Source: Plenodomus lindquistii
Lineage: Eukaryota; Ascomycota; Dothideomycetes; Pleosporales; Leptosphaeriaceae
Assembly: GCA_025504975.1 (NCBI GenBank)
Contig: JANUWI010000010.1
Span: 1,116,001 to 1,180,000 of the forward strand
DNA length: 64,000 nucleotides
Direction: 5' to 3'
Positions 21,301-33,313 of the stretch are shown here, in pieces; within the stretch, counting starts at the first letter, position 1, and every line of letters begins with the position of its first letter. A program made the translations under genes and the position numbers. The notes under the pieces are model-generated. The model ran no database searches. It worked only from the letters and a program-made list of their open reading frames with translations, and was not told where the DNA came from.

Positions 21301-24300
21301 CAAAACGAGAAGACGCCAGTCGTCGCTACCGGCTAGTCCTGGCGCCAGCAAAGCCATCCGTGTGGGCCGCGCACAGAGATCGATGATGTACACAGGGAAG
21401 ACCGTTGTCGACATATCCGCTGCACTTTTTGGAGGACATGGACTTTTCTGGCTCCGGCTGCCACGTCATGGCAATCTCAAATCTCGAACACTCTCAAGCG
21501 CAAACACAGGTCCACTCACGATCCTCGACTGTGCGCGCGCTTGGACTCGCATCACGGGGATCACAGCTGGCCAGGTCGATCGGCCAAGGATGTTACGTGC
21601 TCCCACCACACTCACCAACACTGACTTTATCGACAGGGCTCATCATTCGCTCTCTTGTGCAGTAGTCATATTTGTTCGCTCTCTGCGCATGACAGCACCC
21701 AAGCCTTCTGATCGTATGCGCTTCGCTCCGCAATGATTACGCAAAACTCCGCCAATGAGACTTGCTTACTTTACTGCCAGTGAGACTCTGATATGAGCGA
21801 GCTTGCCTTTTCCTCACCGGAGAGCCCCGCCAACCACCCAACAGACTTGTGTGTTCAATCCCGATTGAATTCATCACTAGAACCTTAATTTGTACTGTAT
21901 GCTTGGCTCCTCGGGCACTCCGCTCACGTCTATTGATATACTATGTATTCCATAAGCTCTAGACTTTCTACCGAGCAGTTCACGCTGGCCAGAGTGCTGT
22001 ACCACGGCACTTGAAAACACTCTGCAAGCAATTACTAAAAGAGTCCAATCAGTCTCAGCGGTTTTTCTCCTAGTCTTTTCTGTCTCGCCAGATCCCGGAC
22101 GCCCAAAGCGCGTCCTCCCCCAGCGGAGAGGCGCTCAGTCCGCTCTCACGCGCTGTTCTTACGGCAGGGGCCCCCAACTCAACAGGCGTCCACAAACGGC
22201 AACCTTCAAGCCACACAATCTGAGCCCCTCGTCGCGTCAATCCCTGACACGGATGGCTGTCTCTTTGTGATTTCCGCAACTACCAAGGGAGACGAGTGAA
22301 AAGCTTCCGTCACACAGCGAGAAGTCCCGAGTACCCGTATCTGAGAACGGCAGTGGTGCTTACCGCGGCTTACCCTCCACATTCATCACCAATCCATGGA
22401 TATGCTGTCAGCACCTTGGTCTATTGCTGGATTAGGCCTCTGACTGTTAAGTTTCTATATTCAGAGCCCTCGACAAGGGTCACTCACACACAAAGAGGGT
22501 CACACTGCAAGGTCTGACCTTCTGGCGGTGTGCTTGATCGCCATCCAGGAAACCTTGCTCAGACTGCTTACTCCCACGAGATCAGGGCGTCAATTCCAGT
22601 TTCCCTAGAAGCGGCACAGGTCTGTGGAGTCCGCTGTGGGGCGTAAGTTTAGTGGAGAGAGAGAAAGAGAGAGAGGCGCTTAGACCTTAGAATCGCTACC
22701 TTGCTATTTGCCATGCTCGAGCTGTCCCCACAGGTAAATGCGCTCATGTCTGGGTGTATTCTGCGATGCAAGTTAATCTATTGGATCTTCCTGAACACCA
22801 CCAAGCAACCTATGGTCCTGCAGGATGAGCAGCACGACGTGAATAAGACGGGTACGTGCGTTTACAGCGCTTGGAAGGGTTCGGGAGGGGGGAAAAAGCC
22901 ACATGATTCGAGTAAGCAATTACCCTAGCACGGCTCGACACCGAGCCCGGCGGCATCGGTATCTAGTCGCAGCCACATCAAGGATGTTTTTGATGCTTGC
23001 TTGCTTGCTTTGCTCATACATACCCTGTTCTTCGGTTCGTGCGAGTCACACTGCCCTGACTGGGTCTCGCATGGTTTTCTACGACGCCGCACCCGACCCG
23101 TTGCTGAGGTCCGTGATACGGGCACATCAGCCAAATCAAGCCATGGCTTCGTTCTTGTTATGCGTGCGGGTCAATGAGGCATGACGATTTGTTGCTCGTA
23201 TGCGCAACAGGTTGCTTTTTTGAAGTAATGTGCGCGCCTTCTTGGGTGAGATCAGATGCTGATGTGGATTTTGTACGGCGCCTACCTATGATGATCTTTT
23301 GCTCGGTATCTTGGTGGGACTGCTGGCTAGTCCGTCTTCAGCAATATCTCCGTCAGGATGTGTATCTTGCCCGAAGCACCTCACGGATCTCGATGATGAA
23401 GGCTCGTCTGTTGGATCTTACGCACTGTATGTCCTGCATAGCATGCCTATCCCATTCGGCGCTGAGCGTGAGATCAAAGTCAGCGGGTCGAGGGGTGCCC
23501 TGGCGAAGTGCTTGGGGCGCAACTCCGTATCAAAACATGTCTACCTCCCGCCAGACTCAGTGCAATTACCAAGCAAGGCCAGTCGTGTGTCCTAGAAGTA
23601 TGGTTATTACGTAGAGATATACTGCGAAATACATCACCTCTGGGCATTGCATGCTCGCTGGTCGCGAGGGTGACGTATTGCGGTCCCACTCATCATACCA
23701 ACAAGAGAAGTTGATAGAAAACTTCTACTAACAACGATAAAGCACTGAAACACTCGAGTGATATAATAATAAGATATACTATGCTCATCGCTCCTGGTTC
23801 ACAACACTGCAAGGCTACATACAAAATAATAAATCGCGACCGCCAACTTTATCCGTCATCACATTCGACTTTGGCTGCAAAACATTGATAATCTGCCTCC
23901 ACTACACATGCTAACCCTTTTTTTTAAAACACCGTTGCTTGTCCCATTGGGGTTGCTACGCGTCAACTGCCTCGAGTACATTTCCGTCGACCTCCTACTC
24001 CAGCAAATGCTTCATACGCACCGCCCACACGAAGCCAGAGTTCAGAATAGTCTTTTGCAGCGGATTGTAGACATGTATGATACCACAGCGGATCCAGCAC
24101 TGATTTCAGAGTTCATGAGCTTCATCCGCGTCAATGTTAGCGGTAGTATCAAGCCTTTCACCAACTGATACCAGGTATCCACGATGTATTGTAATAGCAC
24201 TTGTAATGTGGCTGAAAAATAGTTAAAGTAGACTGTTGCTGCCGAATATATCATGGTAGAGATAGATGGTTATGTTTAATAGACTAGTATCTAAAATAAA

Positions 24301-24725
24301 TTTGGAGACACCAACGTAGCCTGCCCACGGCTGCAGATTGACCAGGAATGTGTGCCCAACTATGGCTGTCGCTTACGCGCAGTCCACGAATGATTCTTCA
24401 CATGCTTGTATCACATATCCAACAAGATCTGAATTTACGCAGCAATGTAGCTGCTGCATGCCATACGTCTGCGGAATGTTTGAGGATATCTGTGCTATCT
24501 CGGCGTCAAAAACCAAGGAATGATAACTCGCGTAGTTAGGTTTTCAACAACAGGTCTTCGATGCACTTCACCAGGATTACCGAAAAGACCAACAAAAGCG
24601 CAATGTACCCACATAACCCTACCACCAACACACATCAGCTTTGAGCCCTCATGCTCCCCCCTCCCCCCCAACCGCCGTATGTCTTCTTGTGTTCAGCTTA
24701 ACGTATTCTGATAAACACATGCAAA

Positions 24726-25031
24726 ATGTCAACTAATGCTCACAATCACGACCGCTTGGACAAGACGCAAGTTGTACTTGATACCGCTGCTTTCTACAAG
24801 AACTCGTACAGCTAGAATGGTTGTTACACGCTAGGACTTCTCACACGGGGTGGCTGGAACGTGGACATCGACCGATATTTCGAGCTGAAAGCCGCCAAGA
24901 TGAGATTTGTGGTTGTCGTGAGGTGCGGTGAGCGCGAGAGCATAGGGATGGAAGATTTTAAGTGGGAAGGTGTTGAGATTATCGCTAGGCTTGGAGGGAA
25001 GCGGGGATTGAAGATTGTTGCGAGTAAGTGA
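24726..25031 (+). pseudogene. Possible decayed small ORF with one internal stop
   Basis: A frame starting at ATG 24726 runs 102 codons to TGA at 25029, broken once by TAG at 24813. Both sides look like real protein: MSTNAHNHDRLDKTQVVLDT before, and GGWNVDIDRYFELKAAKM plus WEGVEIIARLGGKRGLKIV after. A single TGG-to-TAG or CAG-to-TAG change would explain the break, or a small intron could cover it. I do not recognise the family. A GTAAGT at the end could be a donor, but the next AG is only about 20 nt away. Confidence 0.35.
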
Positions 25032-25054
25032 TGCGACTTGTATTGGCAGAGTTC

Positions 25055-25100
25055 ATGGTAGATAGGACAACGGTTATGGTAGATAGGACAACGGTTATGG
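25055..25100. repeat. Perfect 21-bp tandem duplication
   Basis: Two identical adjacent 21-bp units beginning ATGGTAGATAGG, followed by the start of a third. They directly follow the possible small ORF relic. Confidence 0.9.
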
Positions 25101-26949
25101 TAACTTGTCACCCTTTACGTTCAAGCGCTGTAAGACTACACGTGCTAGACTCAGTATCGTTTCGCGAAAGACCCCCCAACAAGACCAATATGGATAACAA
25201 TGTAATTTTAGCGGGCTATATTCACAGCAGGAATCTTAAAAGAGTACAACATGTACTTGCGTGGGATTGTGAAACTTTAACGTCAAGATAATGCTTACTG
25301 CAAGGAATACTCGACTATGAGTAGGATTGTGAAATCCATGACAAAATCTGTCCCTGCAATGCGCATAGTGCACTTTCCATCTCTGACCTACATAGCTAGT
25401 ATCGAAGCAATACTCAGTGATGACTCCAAGAAGTTTAGATTTGCACGGGCGGAACAGCACGATAACGGAGGAGTTCGGGCACTCCGAGTCGCAAGTGGTG
25501 CACTGTAATCCACCTCTTCGGTCCGTGAGGCAGACCGCGGAACATCACCCAAGCATACCTATCAATGGTACGTTGGCAAGGTAGTTGATAACCTTGAGAA
25601 GAAATAAGAGAGGACATGCTTATTGGCAAAGGAAAGGATTTGTATTTGCCTGACTTACCTACTACACACAAGATTGGCAGTAAGGTACCTATTAACATCT
25701 ATAAGCAGAAGGATCACAATATCGACTCGACATTGAATAAATTCATCTCCGCAAACCCAATCATCATACATCACCACACCAACAGCAAATCCATTGCCCA
25801 TCGACTCCTCGGTCCCACCCACCCAACCATCATCTCCCATCAACCCACCCCATGCTCGCCACCAAAAGAATCCGCCTCCGCGCCTCCCCTTTCCCCCTCC
25901 TCACAAACCTCGCCTCATAAATCACAGACACCAATCGGCACCCTCGGCCCACACACACACCCAAAGAAAAACCCGCATTAGCCCCATCGTCCCACGATAC
26001 TCGAGCTATGTCTCACAGGCGTCCCACCGGTCGCCACATCAGTAACGCAAAATCGCTCGTGTACCCACTTCGCAGGATCGGTGGGATCCTGTACGTGCGT
26101 GAGACAATGGGCTGTGCGCCGCTGGTGTCGTCGGCTGGTGAGGTAGGTCGAATGGGGTGAGACCTGCGTATATTGGTGTTTTGTGTGGGACGCGATGACG
26201 AGGTGGGTGGGGCGTTGAGGGTCGGGGTCGGCTTGTGTGTGTGCTAGGAAAAAGGAAGGTGTTGCAGGGGAGGGAAATGAGATTTTGGTCCGAGGGGGTT
26301 TGCTGTTTGGGGGGTCGATTAAGGGTTGGTAGAGGGGGGGAAGGTGGGTGTACAGGGAGCTTGGGGGAGGTGTGGAAGAGTGGATCGTTTGACTGAGTTG
26401 CGTAAGATTGTATTTAAGTTAGTGTACGTACGCTTTGTTATATGCAGCAGTGGCACTGGAGTGAAGTCCAATCCCCTGATTAGGTATGACATGAGATGTG
26501 ATAAGTAGGGAGTGACCCAGCTCTTTCCCCAATCTCTTCGTAAGCTACGTCTACTTACTTGTATTTCGTAGATTTTTGCTTTCCTACATCGTGCCATTCA
26601 TTGATGTTATTAAGAATCGAAGCAAAACGTTGATAGGAGCGCAACTTTCTGTTCACGAATAGAGCATAACTGTGATTAACTCGCTTGACTCGAGATGGGG
26701 CAGCTCTTCTGTTGACGTGACGAACACCAAGGGTAAAGACTGCGTCATAAAGGGATGCATAACAGGTTAGCACTACACAACATTTCTTAGAGATACTAAG
26801 GATTGCGCACGCCGTGACCATTTTTGGCTTCAAGACATCCTTTGGAGGCACGCCCAGCCGTACTTTACGTCTGGCGGATGTACATCTTGCTCTGCCATTG
26901 CACGTCGTTCGTTACTTGCACCTCGACTACAAGCACTGTCACAAGTGTA
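25101..26949. other. Intergenic region, no gene seen
   Basis: Short frames only. The 25.7-26.4 kb part is strand-skewed (C-rich, then G-rich) with low-complexity stretches. No domain recognised. Confidence 0.5.
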
Positions 26950-27289
26950 GAAACGCCCATCACCAGGAGCGGTGCCACAGTCGAAAGTAAGCCTCCACTA
27001 CCAGAGTTCGACCCAAAAAAATCCCATCTTTACCCAGCAAGTTGTCACTGTGGCGTAGTCCAGTTCACCCCAGTGGAAAGTCGTCTCCTGCGACTGCAGC
27101 ATCTACTCGCAATAGGTATCTCCACGTGTATCCCATCGAGCTCACATCCAACTCACAAGCGATGAGGAAGCAACTCGAGAGTACCTCTTTGGCAAGAAGT
27201 GGCTTCTGCATAAGTTTGGCAAGCATCGTGGGAGCGCGGTGTTCTTCGACCCAAAGCTGAAAGAGTTTAGAGAGTCACCGCCGGACTGA
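26950..27289 (+). pseudogene. Decayed GFA/CENP-V (glutathione-dependent formaldehyde-activating-like) gene
   Basis: Three blocks in order match the GFA/CENP-V zinc-binding family. The first is LYPASCHCGVVQFT (normal G/A-S-C-H-C-G motif). The second, near 27085-27145, corresponds to the family's C-x-C-S-I-C-x-R-N-G-Y-L but reads CDCSIY, then shifts frame with an in-frame TAG, then RNRYLHVYP. The third is REYLFGKKWLLHKFGKHRGS with AVFFDPKL to the stop at 27287. The third cysteine of the zinc set is tyrosine, and the C-x-x-C near the end is lost (FGKHRGS where FCxxCGS is usual). Frameshift, stop and ligand losses show it is non-functional; Cys-to-Tyr and Gly-to-Arg changes fit G-to-A transitions. 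The 5' boundary is uncertain. Confidence 0.75.
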
Positions 27290-27655
27290 TTGGGGTTGAT
27301 GTGATTCTGCCAGATGTGTTAAGGTGTTCAGGCATAATATTTTGTCCTGATGAGAGAGTATGTTCACATGTTCAAGGATGTAAATGTAGACGAGCTAGAA
27401 ATTGTAAGGGTGAAGGACAGGAATATTGGAAATTGAGAGGAGTAGAAAACATATCAAGCTCGGCGTGATAGTTTTGCTGGCTGCCATCGTGCCATTGTTC
27501 TGCTGCCGTCGAGGTTCAAACATGCAGATCACGAACATGTGGGGCCCATATATTTGCCAAGCCGCTAGTCACAAGCCTCGGTGTGAATACATCAATAGCT
27601 ATAGCTCCCACAACCGCAGCTCTCCACATACAAAGCCACCATCCCGTCCCACACC

Positions 27656-28725
27656 ATGACCCGCATACGCTCCCCTCTCCGCTACTGCCACAAACCATTC
27701 TCACAATGCAATCGCTCAACTCCACCCCTCCGATCTTTCCGCACGCATGCCCGCCCGCAACATAACCTCCCGCAACCCCTCCACTCCGCCTTCCGATGGT
27801 CTTACCTCTGGTACGCCAGCATCCTCGCCCTAGGCGTAACCACCGGCCTCGGCGCCCGCCACTTCGCGGGACCTCTTGGCCTGCCCGCCCCTGGCTCGCA
27901 TGAAGACAAATTAATTCTCGAGTCCCTCAGCACAGATATCGATAACCTCGAGATCGTGCAATCACTACGAAGTCAATGCTACAACATCGCCACCGACACA
28001 TCGTTACGCTCAGGTCCTGGGCTTGGTGGTGGTGGTGGCGGCGGGAGGAAGATATCCGCGTATAAAGATTGGTTGGAGGTGGATCTTGAATTGGGGAAAG
28101 AAGACGAGGCGAACAAGGGCTTATTAGGGGTCATGAGTGGGACAAGGGGATTGGGCGTGCATCGGGCGTTTTGGAATGCGAATGCGCAGGAGATGGTGGC
28201 TGTGGTATGGATTGGAGGAGGACTGTCTGGGTGGCCGGGCGTGGCGCATGGAGGGGCTATAGCTACCGTGTTTGAAGAGGTCATGGCGAGGATGGTCAGC
28301 GGACCAGAAGGGAAAGTGGGTATGTGTACATTCTTCTCTGCAATATCAAGAATTCTTGCTACATTCCCTCTTTTCTCGTCGTGCAATCACCTTGCTGTAT
28401 CGCTGAGGCTAACAATCATTGTATAGAGCCCGCCCACCGTCCCGATACCCTCGCGATAACATACGCGAAACCCACCTACAGTCTCGATTTCTACGTCATC
28501 CGCGCGTCCTTTAAGAAGTCGGAAAACCCAGAGAGCGAGACACCGCCGCCAGATCCGGAAGTGGAGCCTACAAAGAGCTGGTTGAGCTGGCTGAGTCCAA
28601 GTAAAGACCTGACCAAGAAGCAGAATCCAAGACGAGAGCCTGCTCGTGTCATTGTAGGAACTTTGGAGAGCGTAAAGGGCGACTTGTGTGTCAGGGCGAA
28701 GGGCACGTTTGGGGGAGAACGGTGA
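27656..28725 (+). CDS. Hotdog-fold thioesterase superfamily protein
   Basis: Two exons, 27656-28319 and 28427-28725, separated by a 107-nt intron (GTATGT..TAG with a GCTAAC branch site, phase 1), giving 320 residues. The N-terminus is Arg/Pro-rich with a hydrophobic segment near residues 43-65 (WSYLWYASILALGVTTGLGA), suggesting import into or anchoring at mitochondria. The hotdog domain is shown by WPGVAHGGAIATVFEEVMAR, the usual helix with H-G-G, and after the intron by LAITYAKPTYSLDFYVIRAS and RVIVGTLESVKGDLCVRAKG strands. Such proteins hydrolyse acyl-CoA or similar thioesters; the substrate cannot be read from sequence. A glycine run occurs near residue 125, and a charged Pro-rich insert containing KSWLSWLSPS splits the C-terminal strands. 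Confidence 0.88.
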
Positions 28726-30355
28726 GGGTGAGGGTGAGAATTGTGTCAGTTGTAGAAAACTGGATGCTTGAATGCACTCTTGAGTAGACCAGTGTTCAAG
28801 GAGGCACATCCATTGTATTCCTTACACATGTAGTCGTTATCTGGGTACACATTTCTTGCATATTTCGTATGGCCTTGGATCCAACATATACCCCCTTCTC
28901 AGATCATCGTAAAAACATCTCACAATCCAACTGCGATCAATTTCAACCATGATAACTCGCGTGTACAATTTCTTAAGCTCCCACCAGCAAACATACATCA
29001 TACATGCCTTGATTCCCGTCCCGTCACTTCCCAAGTATTTGAAGCTGTGAGTTCTACTCTACCTTCCAAGTCTCAAGTCATACTGCCTCACCCCTTGTAT
29101 TCCTTCTCGGCATCAAAGTGGGGGTCAGCGTGGTGGTGAACAGCTCAGTCCCCGTGGATAGTATATTCTCCTCCGGCATACACCTCTGCTGCTTCCTGCC
29201 CTGACTCTATCCTGTGCTATGCATGTGAATTGATGTACACGCTGGCTCGCCGTCTCAATGTAGATGATCCGATAAATTAGGAACCAGAGCAGCCAGCTAT
29301 GTGGATGTGGCACTGATATCCCAGCTACGTCTCTATGTGACGAGCGTGCGAAGGGAATCGAGGTTTGGTTGTTGAGCTGACCTTCAAGCTTATCGCTAGT
29401 TACCATGACACCAGCAATCCAAGCATGCCTAGGTAGTTGCGACTTGTTTTGAAGCTTAACTTGAATCACGATCAATGATCTTGAAGTATATGACAAGTAG
29501 ACAATCTTTGTCTTCGTAAGGACGTGGTACGCTTTGAAAGCTTTTCGTGGCTGAGGCTGATGGAATGCTTGTGGTCATTGTCCTTCTAACGGATACCGAC
29601 GCCTTCGAAGTGTGGAGTGAGAAATTCGATCTTGCTCGGGAGTGGAGTGTAGCCATGTATGTCACCGTACAGATCTTCGTTGTGATATCCCTCGACTAGG
29701 CTTGGTATGTTGTGTGCGGAAGTGGTTGTGGGCATGTGGTTGTGGCAATGGTTTCTTCGTGATCGCTTCGCGGGAGAACAGTGTTTGATGGGCTTACTAA
29801 AGATTGCATTCGGTTCGTGCTGTCCGAGGGTGCTCAATATGTAGTGGTGATAGTACACCAACGCTCAGCTGACTTGGCACCTTGAAAAGTAAGCCTGGAG
29901 ACCAAAAGACAAACAGCGATCAACGATGGGCAAGACAGTCGGGATATTAAGTTGGTCCATTCAAAGTTTGGGGTATCTATGCGCGGGCCGTGATCAAGAA
30001 TGCATCCTCCACCTCGCCGCCTCTTCGCAGGGAAGAGCAAGTAGAACCATGTCCACTCCCACACGCATCCACGCTGCAACAAAAGAAAAACTCCAGCTCA
30101 GGCTTCTCTCCAGCCCAAAGCCACGCTCATTAAACTGCTCCACTCGATTGGGTATTCTCCTTCTTTCGTTCGTTCGTCGTACACATACACGCAGTCGCCT
30201 GTGATGTGCCGAAAAAGTCGGGCAAACAGAAAAAGGTTCGCTGTCGTTTTGCGTAACACTCAGACGACATGCTCGTCCCGCCTCAGCCGTCGCTCTGACA
30301 AGCCGGTTGTTTTGGTCATTGCCAGGAGGGATGGCCTATGAAAGGCGGGAGCGCG
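28726..30355. other. Intergenic region, no gene seen
   Basis: Only short frames without recognisable domains. It includes the 3' flanks of two convergent genes (thioesterase and micropeptide gene). Confidence 0.5.
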
Positions 30356-30632
30356 CTAGACTCTACTCGTGTGGGTGGTCCTCCTTCGGCCGCCGCCGCC
30401 ACGACCGCAGGTCAAGCAGCTGATGATGATGCCAAAGAGGGAGACGATGGCGTTGATGATGGCCTTGAGACCGGCGGCAATGGCGTTAACAATGGCCATG
30501 ATGCAGTTGCCGATGGTGCGGAACTACAAGGTGTTGTCAGCACGTGGTACAGGTGAAGAGAGCGCCAGATGAGGTGGCGGTGAGCGAAGGTAGGCATACG
30601 ATCGACTTGATACATGATACAACGGCGCCCAT
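30356..30632 (-). CDS. Small conserved-looking peptide with N-terminal acylation signal
   Basis: A 66-residue protein in two exons, 30600-30632 and 30356-30523, with a 76-nt intron (GTATGC..GTAG, phase 0). The product starts MGAVVSCIKSI and continues after the splice with FRTIGNCIMAIVNAIA, then a hydrophobic helix AIINAIVSLFGIIISCLTCG, then a basic tail GRGGGGRRRTTHTSRV. Gly2 with Ser6 fits N-myristoylation, and Cys7 next to it fits palmitoylation; the C-terminal CLTC could be acylated too. I recall small fungal proteins of this shape with no known function, so the family assignment is from memory. Third-position C bias across the exons (ATC, GCC, AAC) supports coding. The gene is easily missed because neither exon is a long ORF. 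Confidence 0.75.
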
Positions 30633-32529
30633 GTTTGCGGTGTTGTGAAGATGTTTTGTTGGTTGTTGGTCTGGTAGTGGTAATGGGAGACGGGTGGAGT
30701 GTGAGTGGGAGGGTGTGTTATTTGCGAGGGGAAAGGTTGTATAGGGTGGGCTTGGAATGTAGCACAACAAAGCATTGCCCGCGCTTCCACTTATAAGCCA
30801 GCAGCAGCTTCCCTTGCAGCGTGACGTCACATCAACAACAGCCCGTGCCTGCCTGCCACACTCTCCCTCACCTCATTCTAGACAATTTCGCCAGCGATGC
30901 ACGCGCCCCATGTCTGCAAATTTCCGCCAAAAACCCATCCTTGAGCATGACCGGGAACAGCCAAGTCAGCGCTCAGGAAATCCGTAGGCAGGTTTCTTCA
31001 CCATGTGCACCCAACGAGGCAGCGATCGTCTCATGATGGCTCGAACAAGCGACGACAGCCAGGGTGTATCCTTGATTGCCGTGCCCATGTGGACCGTTTG
31101 CGCCACAGCTACCGGCGTGCTAATTGCTAGTGACGTGACCAGTGGAGCGTCGTAGCAGCCATCCCGGGCATGCTGTGGCTGGAGCATCGTGCTGAGCCGT
31201 CATCATCGTGATTTGCACAACATGGCGGTATGCATTGGGGCATCCCGAACAGCAGCTTTCCCGAATCCATCAGCACGAGTGCCACCATTGCTCCTCTAAG
31301 CGGCAGCAGTCTGCATAGAGTGTGCGCGTCAACATGCCATTATCGTGCCAACCACGCTGCACCGCAGCCCTCCATCTCCACATTGCACTCATCACCGTCT
31401 CCGCACCCTGCTCCCGCGAATAGACAACCGGCAAAAACGTCCGGCAACATCGTATTTCCCCAAATGGGTCCGTTCACTGTGACGTAGCTGTGGCTGGGGT
31501 CGTGTCTCGAAGCGTTCAGACGAATCGGCTCCACCACCTGACGACGCCACACATGGGCCAGGATGCAGAATCAGGTTATGATGCGAAAACAAGGTTCGGC
31601 AATGTTGTATCTTGTATCACTACGGGCTTCATTACATTGCCATGCTGTCATTGCGAGGCGCACCACTGCCGAGCAAGCGTTTCAGCATTCACCGTGTCAC
31701 GCTAATGCCCTGGGGAGGTCTTTGCACCCCATTTGGCACCTTTTGCATCGAAGACTTTCATTGTGGGTCACGTCGCGATCAGCGCACGGATAATGTTGTC
31801 ATTGTGTGGCCCGCCACGAAAATCCAATTGCAAAGCGACGTACGTCGAGAATTTCTCCAGGGTACGTCAACCAATCTACAAACGCTCACATCGGCTTCAT
31901 TTTTGGTTTGGGTGTGCCATCATCTCGTGGGGCCCTTGACGCTTGTTGTGCTGCTGGCGCGAAACTTGTCGCGACGACCTGCTTCGCATTAGACCTCAAC
32001 TAACCACGGCCAACGAGCCAAACATCATCTCAACTCACAACATGGCCATCGAGCTCATCTGGCTATACAGCCTCATTGGCCATGCCACATTTATATTGAG
32101 CCTCATAGCCGAAAAATGCTTGCCTGCCTCTGACCTTCTGATAACTCCGAGTCTATGCCGAATATATTGTCTACGCCATAGGATCCCAGAGCAATATCAT
32201 GAACATAAAATGCTGTCGATGTGATCAGTGTTCATTGAGTCTAGGTCTGGGATGACGCACGACGCAGTTGTGTGAGCATAAGTCTGACGTTCCCTTCCTG
32301 GTCATGTCCACTCAAGGCACCGTCGTTCGCTACTACTTGGCCTGAGCTTGACGTCTCTGCGGAGTGGTTCGCTCAGGGCCAGATGGATACTCAGTATGAG
32401 TAGCCAGCGAGTCCTCACTGACCCTTGGCATCACCTCCGTTTTCGAATTCTCACATGACATTGGTGATAGGATGAGATTCAAAGAGATGACGTTTATTCA
32501 GCGTGATTGAAGCGTTGCTGTGTGATGAT
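30633..32529. other. Intergenic region, no gene seen
   Basis: The first part should be the promoter of the small peptide gene. Elsewhere only short, overlapping frames occur, with no domain recognised. Confidence 0.5.
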
Positions 32530-33313
32530 CGTACGTAGATTTGTTGTATATCGTGTCCCCCTCCTAGACCCGGATTGTCAACACCAGTGCCAGCGGCACC
32601 AACATATGACGTGTTTCCCTGTTAGAATCAAAGAATCTGTTGGTGGTATTTTGCATGCTTTCAGAATAGACCGTTCTCCCAGCCTAGGCGTGATTGCTCC
32701 AAAAGGCGACAAGGATGCTCAACCAGTTCATGGAGAGGGATCCGCTATAAAAGATTTGCTGCCATACAACAAATACGACGGACACCGAACGCGAGTGGGC
32801 ATAATGCTTCCGCATGACGAGAGCATTTTCGTCCCAAAAAGTGGTGGCAAAGAACGAAAGTACGGAGAGTAGGGTGAACACGCCCAACACAAAGCTGACA
32901 ACTTCCTTCTGCTGGAAAGTATTGCCATTCGTGATACGTGCGGCGAAGCATCCGATTTCTGCTTCAGTGAAGTTGGAGAAGATACGGAGAATTGCTTGGC
33001 CATCGAAATCTAGGATCAGCAATGCAAGATCAGGTACGCCGGATGCGTCGTCTTGGTTGATTGGAAGGATTTCTGCTGCTTCTATAGGAACGCCAGCTTC
33101 GACAGGGCATGCACTGAGACCGTCAAACTGAATCCCTGAGTTGTCATGCGTCTCTGTACCTCCATATGTTTTGGATTGTAGGGATTGGAACAATGAACAT
33201 GTCCACTCACACCTTTTGCCGTATTCAGCATTACTGAAAGTCACGCAATGTTTGCGAGCTCCACACGGATCAGTCTGGAGGCCGTTTGGAGAGAGTTCTT
33301 TACCGCATTGCAT
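32530..33313 (-). pseudogene. Decayed TRP-like / flavin-carrier (Flc) family fragment
   Basis: The minus strand encodes a stretch typical of fungal Flc/TRP-like membrane proteins. A luminal part contains SACPVEAG and EIGCFAARITNGNTFQQKEV, then a membrane helix (FVLGVFTLLSVLSFFATTF), then RKHYAHSRSVSVVFVVWQQI, then NWLSILVAFWSNHA. There the frame hits TAG where the family has tryptophan, with arginine at a usual glycine two codons later. A one-base deletion follows near 32615. In the new frame VGAAGTGVDNPGLGGG and DIQQIY continue the family pattern to about 32530. The rest of the usual multi-helix transporter region is missing. It is a truncated pseudogene; TGG-to-TAG and G-to-A changes fit RIP-like decay. 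The 5' limit is unclear and may include a lost intron. Confidence 0.72.

Larger units (their letters stand above)
17664..24725. other. Gene-poor region
   Basis: About 7 kb without a gene that I can support on either strand. It contains small repeats (17912-17936, 18284-18313, a GA-rich run near 22655-22675) and many short frames with no recognisable domain. Base composition is mostly ordinary, with a more AT-rich stretch at about 23700-24330. It may hold distal regulatory sequence, non-coding transcripts or decayed genes. Confidence 0.5.

Noticed and set aside
23263..23595. Plus-strand open frame with protein-like composition (contains KHLTDLDDEGSSVGSYALYV)
   Set aside because: It follows an in-frame TGA, has no ATG near its start, and matches no family I know. 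It could be a relic but I cannot support it.
25055..25291. Plus-strand frame running through the 21-bp repeat, as a second exon of the small relic
   Set aside because: The GT..AG interval that would join it is only about 26 nt, too short for a fungal intron.
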